Below are positions 56,541 through 64,000 of a stretch of 64,000 bases of DNA, piece by piece. The notes below the pieces were generated by a model that saw nothing but the letters and a program-made list of their open reading frames with translations, was not told the origin of the DNA and searched no databases. The first letter of the stretch is position 1; every line of letters starts with the position of its first letter. The stretch lies in NCBI GenBank assembly GCA_033557465.1, contig CM066032.1, positions 53,356,955-53,420,954 of the forward strand, written 5' to 3'. This DNA is from Ichthyophis bannanicus. Taxonomy: Eukaryota; Chordata; Amphibia; Gymnophiona; Ichthyophiidae. The position numbers and the translations under genes were made by a program.

Positions 56541-58291
56541 CTAGGGGCTACCAGAATCACCAAGGCCTTGTCCTGAAGAACCTTGAAGGAGGTTCGGGCC
56601 ACTAGAGGCGTGGGAGGAAACGCATACAGCAGGCCCGTAGACCAAGAGATTAGAAACGCATCTGCTGCTATTCGCAGAGGATGCGGTTGTCTGGAACAGA
56701 ACCTGGGTAGCTGACGGTTCAATGGACTCGCTAAGAGATCGATAGTTGGAAGACCCCATCTTAGAAAGACCCCTTGGACCACCAAAGGATTCAACTGCCA
56801 TTCGTGAGGCTGCAGAATCCTGCTCAATCTGTCTGCCAAGCAATTTTCCTGGCCAGGCAGATAAACTGCCTTGAGAAACATGTGTTTGATTGCCAAGGAG
56901 CACAGGGCCTGTGCCTCCTGACACAGAAGTTTGGAGCCTGTGCCCACTTGCTTGTTCACGTAGAACATTGCTACTTGATTGTGTCTGAACTAAGACAGAC
57001 TGGTGAGAGAGGACATGAGAGAAAGTCTGTAGAACTAAGCGGATCGCTCGCATCTCCAACAGATTGATCTGCTTTGTGGACTCCCAAGGAGACCAGAGGC
57101 CCTGAGTGCAAGCCCCCTGGCAATGTGCACCCTAGCCCTGAAGGGAAGCATTGGTTGTCAGCACCTGTGTATGAGGAGGGGGCCTGAAAAGGCACCCCCT
57201 GGACCAGGTTCGGGAGATGCAGCCACTACCGTATGGAAGCTGCCAGCAGTTTGGACACCCTTATCTTGTCTTTCAAGTCGCCTGTGGCTTGCACCCACTG
57301 AGCTCTGAGGCACCACTGAGCAGGTCGCATGTGCAGGTGGGCATTCGGAGTTACATGGACCGTGGATGCCATGTGGCCCAAGAGCCTTAGGAAGTTTCTG
57401 GCGGAGACCAGAGAACCGCTCTGGAACGGATTGGCCAAAGCCATCAGTCTGCGGGCCCTGTTCTCAGGCAAATAAGTCTTCGCCTAGAGAGTATCCAATC
57501 TTGCCCCTATGAACTCCATGCCCTGTGAGGGGAGCAAAGTGGACTTTGCGAAGTTTATGACAAAGCCTAGATGCTGGAGAAGAGAGACAGTGTGAAGGGT
57601 GGCCTGTCTGGCCTCCTGTGGAGACTGACCCCTGATGAGCCAGTCGTCCAGGTATGGGAAGACAAAGATGCCCTGGTTTCTGAGATGGGCCGCCACCACC
57701 ACCAGGCACTTGGTGAAAACCCTGGGGGCGGAGGTGAGGCCAAATGGAAGTACTCTGTATTGAAAATGACTCCCTCCAACTACAAATCTGAGATATTGTC
57801 TGTGGTCTGGATGAATGAGGATGTGAGTATAAGCATCCTTCAGGTCTAAGGAGCATAGCCAATCTCCCCGCTGGAGGTAGGGCAGCAGTATCCCAAGGGT
57901 AAGCATCTTGAACTTTTCCCTCTCCAGGAACTTGTTGAGATTTCGCAAGTCAAGGATAGGCCTGAGGCCTCCTGTCCTTTTTTGGTACTAGAAAGTACCT
58001 GGAATAGAAGCCTCGCCCTATCAGGTGGTGAGGCACCGGTTCCACCACCTACTCCTGTAGAAGCCTTGCCAACTCCTGAAGGAGGAGGTTCCTGTGCAGA
58101 GGGAGTCTTGAAGGCTTCCCTGGAAAATAGGAGGGGGTAACTGGTTGAAGTGGAGCAAATAGCCCTTCTGGACTATGCTCAGTACCCAGGTATTCCCTGT
58201 TATGGCTGACCACCTGTGGGCGTACAGTGTCAGCCGGCCTCTGTGCTGAGAGGAGCCAGCTGAGGAGGAGAGGGTATGCAGTGGGAGTCAA
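56381..58291 (-). pseudogene. RT-RNase H-methyltransferase-like polyprotein of DIRS A6
   Basis: The RT core is open from 57948 to 57484 with LDLKDAYTHILIH, LPFGLTSAPRVFTK and YLDDWLI. The RT N-terminus (58291-58049) is in a different frame. RNase H is split over 57195-56971 and 56968-56381 (MRAIRLVLQTF, then VNKQVGTGS with Gly to Val). The DAM-like domain has WGLPTIDLLAS and LLYAFPPTPLV. The copy keeps the RNase H block that A1 has lost. Confidence 0.83.
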
Positions 58292-58345
58292 AACCCCCCT
58301 CCCTGCTGTGCAGGAGCCAGAGCTGATGGCTTGGGGGTTTTCTGC

Positions 58346-60010
58346 CTACGGGGCCCATGTCCCTGCCCCTTGGCCTGCTGACCCTGATGGGGAGCTGTAG
58401 AGGCCTGAAATTGAGGGTAGGATTTGTAGGCAGTAGCCTTCCTCGGGTAAAAGAGCTTTTTCCCCAAGCCCTTCTTCTGAGAAAAGGGCAGAAGTTTTCC
58501 TGGACAGCCTTGTCCTAGTGAGAGTCTCAGACTCGAGTTCTGCAGCCTTTTCAGCCATGGGTTTGCCAAAAAGGTTCTCACCTCGGCAAGGGACATCGAC
58601 CAACTTGTCCTGTACCCATGGCTCGAGGTCCGATGACTGTAGCCAGGCCTGATGGCATGCACCAATGCTGGCTGTGGCTACTCGAGCCGAAGCCTCAAAG
58701 CCATCATAGGCTGCTCGAGAGATAAACTTTGAGCACTCTCGAATCCCGGATGACAAAGCCTTAAACCTCTGCAAAGGTTCCTCGGAGAGACCAGCAGAGA
58801 ACCCGGCAATCTCCTTTGCCAGGTCTCGGAGGTACATGCCCATGTACAGCTGGTAAGTCTGGACACGGCAAGCCAGCATAGAGCCCTGGAAGCACTTTCT
58901 ACCGAGGGCATCCAGGTTCCGGGCCTCCCGGCCGGGGGGCACCAAGGGGTGCATCTTCTGACTCTTCAGACGATGCATGGCCGATTCCACAACCATGGAG
59001 TGGTGCGGTAGCTGTGCCTTCTGGAACCCAGGGCTCTTATGGACTCGATAAATGGAATCGACCCGCTTGCTGAGAACCGGCGCCGAGGCTGGTGCCTCCC
59101 ACATGCGGAAGAGCAGCCGTTCCAGCATCGGAGGAACCGGTACAGTAAAGGCCTCCTTAGGCGGAGAGTCATACTGGAGGGCCTCGAGCTCTTCGGCTCC
59201 TCCTCTGGATCCACGGGGAAGGCCAAGGCTTTGGCCATGTCCCGCACAAAGTCCGAGAACCAGGTATCCTCTGGTGGGGACCTCCTTCGAGGCTTGATGG
59301 GATGCACCGGGTCCGGAAAGTGTCCGGGGACTCCTCATCCTCCGTCTCCCACTCCGACCCCTCTGAGGAGGAATCAAGCGGCTCCGGCCGGGCGGGCACT
59401 GACGCCATCCGCCCCGACACCAAGGGCACCGGCGTCGACGACCTCGGCCGAGGATTGACGCGAGACCGCATCGACTCAAGGATCGGCTCGCCCTCCAGGG
59501 TCGACTTGGACATCAAGGTCCCAGTGGTCGGGGCAGATGCACCGGTCAAACCGGCAATCAGTACCCGCTGCTGCTCCATGAAGACAGCCAAGCTGCTCTC
59601 CAAGGCCGTCAACCTGAGACTCAGCTCAGGAGACTCGGCAGCCCCCGACTTGGGCCACAATGGTGTCAGGCCCGAGGTCGGCTCCCCCAGAGAGGAATCT
59701 ATGAGGACAACAGCACTCACGTGACTCGGGGACTCCGGCTCCACTTGAGGCAACTTGGCAGGCCTCTCAGGCTCCGAGGACCCGGGACGGCAGTCAGTGC
59801 TATGCGACCTGGCCCTTGAGGGGCCAAGTGCGTCCACCGACGACGCCCTTCTGGGTTTCTTCTTCCTTCTGTGTTCCCGAGAAGGAGATCCCGTTTCAGA
59901 GGAGCCTCGACAGTGCTCGGGGTCGGATTCCTGAGGCAGCAGTCATGGGTGTCGGTGAGAGACATCAGTTTCTTACACCGATCACACTTCTTAAACCTGC
60001 TGGCAGCCAT
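58346..60010 (-). pseudogene. Gag-like protein of DIRS A6
   Basis: It starts at 60010 with KKCDRCKKLMSLTDTHDCCL, but the rest of the Cys/His cluster present in A1 is missing because of a deletion. The conserved core is open from 59479 to 58346 (PGFQKAQLPHHSMVVESAMH, LYMGMYLRDLAKEI, WVQDKLVDVPCRGENLF). Frame changes lie near 59700 and 59200. Confidence 0.75.
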
Positions 60011-60243
60011 CGGGGGAAAAGGGCCCCTGCAAGGTCAGAAGACCGGGCTGCCAGTGAAAAAGAGAAAAAAGCGCGAGCGCTAGTCACGAAGGACAAAAAC
60101 CGAAAAACTACTCCGGGCTCGATACTGGTGTACCGGGCCCAGGCGGGAAGGGGAACCGGCGTCAAACCAGGCAAAAAAACACGAATCCAACGCAGGAAAA
60201 TAAACTTTTTAACGGGACACGTCCATCAGGCTCCGCGGAAAAA

Positions 60244-60397
60244 AGACTGAGCAAGATGGCACCCTTGGGCGGGAAGGGGACTACGCTGCATTCCCAAAGG
60301 CTTTCTTTGAAAGCTGGGGAAATGCTCCGCACGAGGGCTCCATCGGCACCGACGTCACCCATATGTGAGGACTGACTTCCTGCTTGGTCCTGGAGAA
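60244..60397. repeat. 5' inverted terminal repeat of DIRS A6
   Basis: It is the inverse of 54894-55053 and ends CTGCTTGGTCCTGGAGAA. Confidence 0.88.
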
Positions 60398-61429
60398 TTC
60401 TGCATAATGAAATCCTTTTGACATGGAAGTTTCAATTTTGTTTGCAGAACTTGAAAATTGTTTGCAGAGGAAAGGAACATAACTCACCCCAAAACATCCA
60501 AGTCCTCCAATGCCCAACCCAACCCTTAAGGCTTCTCCAAGCAGACTATTCCCCAGCCTTATTGGGGTTAATGTTGTCTGGTGGGAATAGAAGTGACGCC
60601 CGCTCATTTTTGCTCTAAAAACATGGTTTCCAAACTGCACAGTTGACACCAGGCAGTAATCTTGTGGTACCAACTCACATCTCTGAACTAGCAAGCCTTT
60701 TAAGTATATGCAAGAGTTCCAACACAGTGTCTCTTTGCTTGAGTTTGTCAAAAGGTTATAAAAGCTGAGCTAGAGGAATTGTGTGGTCGATTTATCCTGC
60801 TGTTTTTCAGAGAATCCTTATAACAGATAATCAACTTTGCCTAATTCATCAAATAAAATGAATCAGCAATAGAAGCAGTGATTTTCTGCAGTTGAGGGTT
60901 GAAAAGACACAAAATAGCGAATGAAGCATTCTGGATAAAAACACTGCTCATAAGGAGAAGCTAAGATATTTATGAGTAACCCACCATGTAGAACAATGCA
61001 TAAGTGCTTCAGCTTTGGCATCAGACTTTTTAAAACTGCCTGGTCAAAACAAACCTCTCTTCAAAGTCACCATCTAAACATGAATTTATTTTTAAAACTT
61101 TTATACTACCATCCTGAAAATTATCCAAGGCAGTTTACAATATAAATACTCTATCAAGTTAAAAAATGCATACCTAACCCTAAAACAGTCAATACTAAAT
61201 CTAGATTTAACCACCATGACTAATTTCTGCTAATGTTAAAGCAAAAAATACCATGGGACATTCTTACATTTAAGGGAGGTAGTCAGTGTAAACCAATGGT
61301 TCCTAATCTGTGGTCCAAAACACAGAAAATAAAAGAAAAAAGGGGGGAGGGGTGTCAGGCTGGTGATAGACTTGGGGGGAAATGCAGTTCACTGGCTGGG
61401 GGAAGAGAGAAAGAAGACTATAAAAGAAG
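60398..61429. other. Unassigned interval with a possible L2-like tail
   Basis: Nothing coding is recognisable. Near 61084-61140 TTTATTTTTAAAACTTTTAT and GGCAGTTTACAAT resemble an L2-like 3' tail on minus; the match is weak. Confidence 0.4.
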
Positions 61430-61790
61430 TACTTAAATGCCATACTGGGTCAGACCAAAGGTCCAATCAAGCCAAGTATCCTGTTTCCAACAGTGGCCAG
61501 CCAATCTAGGTCATAAGTATCTCTCAAGTTCCCAAAAGGTACTCAAGTTCCATAATGCTTATCCCGAGGTGAGCAGTGTATTTCGCTGGTCCTCTTTAAT
61601 AATGGCTTATGATCTTTCCTTTAGGAACTTATCCAAACCGTTTTTTAAACTCAGCTACACTAACAGCTTTTACTACATCCTCCAGTAACAATTTCAGAGC
61701 TTGATTTTGCTTGAGTGGCAAAATATTCTCTATTAGTCTTAAATGGGTAGCATCATTGCATGTCCCCTATCCTTTCTACTTTTTGGGGGA
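61430..61790. repeat. CR1/L3-like interspersed repeat
   Basis: It contains GTATCCTGTTTCCAACAGTG and GCCAGCCAATCTAGGTCATA, a sequence type I know from CR1/L3-like LINE remains. There is no useful open frame. Confidence 0.5.
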
Positions 61791-61794
61791 GTAA

Positions 61795-62330
61795 AGCACA
61801 GTTACTTACCTGTAACAGGTGATCTCTGGGAACAGCAGGAATAAGTCTTCACATATGGGTGCGTCGGTACCGACAGAGCCTGCGCGGGAACGCTCCCCAG
61901 CTTCCAAAAAGAAAGCTTTTGGGAGCATCCCGCACGCATGCGCGCTGCCTTCTCGCCCATTCACTTCCCTCTCATCAGTTGGGTTTGTAGCTGAGACCGA
62001 AAGAGGGAAGTAGACAAATTAGAGAGAGAAAACTCCTAGGGGAGGTGGGTGGGTTGTGAAGACTTATTCCTGCTGTTCCCAGAGATCACCTGTTACAGGT
62101 AAGTAACTGTGCTATCTCCAAGAACAAGCAGGAATGAGTCTTCACATATGGGGACTCCCAAGCTAGAGATGCCTAGAGGAGGTCCCAGCATGTTGCAAAT
62201 CTAATCAATGGGCCATGCTATTTCCCAGAACCTCAGGCATCCAAGGGATGGAGGGTAGGAGTTCAACTAAAAAGGGTGTGCTGTGGAACAGCTTGACTAA
62301 ACAAGGCGTCTAGAGGGGGGGGTCCTTGTG
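61795..62330 (-). mobile_element. DIRS C7, 3' end (family C)
   Basis: It starts AGCACAGTTACTTACCTG, with the palindromes CCTGTAACAGG and GTCGGTACCGAC, and has an ICR at 62058-62150 (CAGGTAAGTAACTGTGCT joined to ATCTCCAAGAACAAGC). It is very close to C4 over these 530 bases. Confidence 0.85.
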
Positions 62331-64000
62331 TAGATCATAAATGTTAGTAAATATTAGATTCCAATTTTCTAATGTGGACCTTAGTCAAAAGTATTGCGAA
62401 AGTATTTGTTGAGGCTAATATGGGTCTGGTGCTACAAATCAGTACATTATCCTCAAAGAAAATACCTTACTGTGAAGTAGAGGAAAAGGTTTTTTGCAAT
62501 ACAGGCAGAGGTCAGAAGCCTAAATGGCTAGAATTAATCCCTGAAGAAAAAACTAGGGGAGTTTAATGGGGTTGGACTTTGGATGAGAAGCAAAGCTTCT
62601 GTAGGCCAAAGTTTGAAGCTCTTTCACCTTGGAGCAGAAAAAGGCTCTAGGAAAGAGGAGATAAATCTGACTGGTTTGCAGAAAAAGGATGGGTCTTTAA
62701 GACCCCTCTATCCAAATGAAAAACATACATTTGTAGTAGGCGATATAGCCTCCAATTTCTTGAAGATCAGTAATGTCTTCCCTAAGTGATGTCACTTAGG
62801 ATGATGACACTACATGGAGAGCTTCAGATGTAACGTAACCGGAGAGGTTACAGTAAAAGAAGGTAGTTTATAATTACCATAGAAATTGGTTGTCCATTTA
62901 AAACCCTATGGCATGCTGGAACAGCATTAATATGGACAGTAACAAATCTTTCAGAGTGAGATGTGTGTATTTATACATACATACAAAAAGAGACTCACTT
63001 AACAACAAGAAGGGGTAAGACCTGCTTGAGAATATGGATAGAGAACCCCATACTGGTTACACGTGGAAGAACCATGAAGAAGGTTACATGGAAATCAGTG
63101 GAATGTTCCTAGTCAGAAGGATAGGTCTAGATTTTTTTAAAAATTCTAGACTTTGAATAACCAGAAATGGAGATCTACGTGAAGGGGTGCAGAGAAATCT
63201 TTAGTCTTAAGACAACAAGTCTGGATCCTTCTATAACTTCAGTGTGGAGAAAAAGACGCAATAAAAGGGGATACCATATTTGCCCGTCTATGAGGGCAAT
63301 ATGAGTATAATGCGTTCTTTGTTCAGCATAAGCTCCAATGAAGTATTGGGAATTAGAAGGAATGCACTAGACGACCGACTGCAGTGAAAAGAAATGCATC
63401 CCTGTTGGAAGAGTTCCACTGGAGATGTGGAACTCAAGGAATTAAGCAATTCTTTATGCTTTCACGTGATCTACGCCCTAGTTCATTTTCCCTAAAAGGA
63501 AATTTTAAGGAAGATGGTAAGAGTAGGAAAAACCTGGTCATGTGGGAGCATGACTGGGCAAAGCAGTTTAACCATCTGGAAGTTACCCACCAGGAATGGC
63601 TCTGACGCTCTCTGGCAAAGGCCCATAGTTGCAGAGCTTTTTGTAGAATTGCAGAGAGCATGTAGGTTGCTTAGGTGAGATCTGGCAGTTTAATTACCAG
63701 TGTGCTACCTAATCTATTCTGTGGGAGCCAAAGAATTGAAGATGGCTAAGAATAGTAGACAGGCTGGTTGCCTGCAACGATAAATTGTCCAAATAGGTTT
63801 TGGAACCTCTCTTGGAATTATCTGTTAAGGCAGCAGAAGAGGTTAGGTCCTATAGATTGGAAAAGGACCAACAGACAATTAGAAGTGATAAAAATCAATT
63901 ATGGTCTGATAAGCTGTCTTAAAAGAAATATTTGAAAAGATTGCAGAGGGGAGAAACTCTGTATGGAAGTCACTTAATGGAGTAGGTATTGAAGACAATC
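62331..64000 (-). mobile_element. Strongly decayed DIRS body, running off the window
   Basis: No long frame survives, but landmarks of family C recur in the right order: GGTTGTCCATTTAAAA near 62889, GCTCTCTGGCAAAGGCCCAT near 63608 and AAATTGTCCAAATAGG near 63782. They match recombinase, RNase H and RT positions of C4. Bases 62340-62560 do not fit and may be another insertion; a 64-codon frame there (62372-62566, +) has no domain I know. The decay is far greater than in 61795-62330. Confidence 0.55.

Larger units (their letters stand above)
54869..60397 (-). mobile_element. DIRS retrotransposon, family A, copy A6
   Basis: A 5.5-kb copy with inverted repeats at 54894-55053 and 60244-60397 and an ICR at about 55139-55223. 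Order and sequence are like A1. Stops and frameshifts occur in every gene. Confidence 0.92.

Noticed and set aside
62372..62566. A 64-codon plus-strand frame
   Set aside because: No recognisable domain; it lies in a stretch of decayed DIRS sequence that I could not align. Left unassigned.

Overview
The window reads as vertebrate genomic DNA built almost entirely of transposable elements. By my own boundaries about nine tenths of the 64 kb belongs to recognisable elements. I found no host exon, tRNA, rRNA or CRISPR array. The mix is large tyrosine-recombinase DIRS retrotransposons in several families, L2-like, CR1 and RTE (BovB-like) LINEs, hairpin MITEs and one gamma-like endogenous retrovirus. 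This mix suggests an amphibian, possibly a caecilian; that placement is inference and weak.

Layout. 0-1.2 kb: L2-like LINE 3' fragment (-). 1.2-6.8 kb: DIRS family A copy A1 (-). 6.8-9.25 kb: mostly unrecognised. 9.25-15.18 kb: DIRS family B, a divergent lineage (-). 15.2-32.5 kb: a three-level nest. A CR1 LINE (-) is split by DIRS family C copy C3 (16.2-31.65 kb), whose gag is split by an endogenous retrovirus (19.94-29.77 kb) with two 761-bp LTRs, a CTAT target duplication and a tRNA-Phe-type primer site. 32.5-36.3 kb: CR1 (+) and a decayed L2-like LINE (+). 36.3-43.2 kb: DIRS A5 split by DIRS C4, inserted exactly at the palindrome inside the internal complementary region of A5. 43.2-46.7 kb: CR1 (+), then an RTE LINE (+) split by an L2 3' end (-). 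46.7-48.6 kb: CR1 ORF1/endonuclease (-) with a hairpin MITE. 49.7-50.3 kb: relict DIRS. 50.3-51.05 kb: second MITE and an L2 3' end (+). 51.06-54.19 kb: L2-like ORF2 with a single frameshift (-). 54.87-60.4 kb: DIRS A6 (-). 61.8-64 kb: DIRS C7 (-), running off the window.

How the parts work. Each DIRS has, in coding order, a 5' inverted terminal repeat, gag with an N-terminal Cys/His cluster, reverse transcriptase-RNase H followed by a DNA-adenine-methyltransferase-like domain, an overlapping tyrosine recombinase, an internal complementary region (ICR) that copies both termini, and a 3' inverted repeat. The retrovirus has gag, then pro-pol in the same frame behind a UGA-CUAG stop, then env. 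Every coding region carries stops, frameshifts or lost catalytic residues, so the elements look immobile as they stand. The points most worth checking are the site-precise DIRS-into-DIRS insertion, the shared terminal palindromes, the single orientation of all eight DIRS copies, and the unusual gag-pol and env features of the retrovirus.
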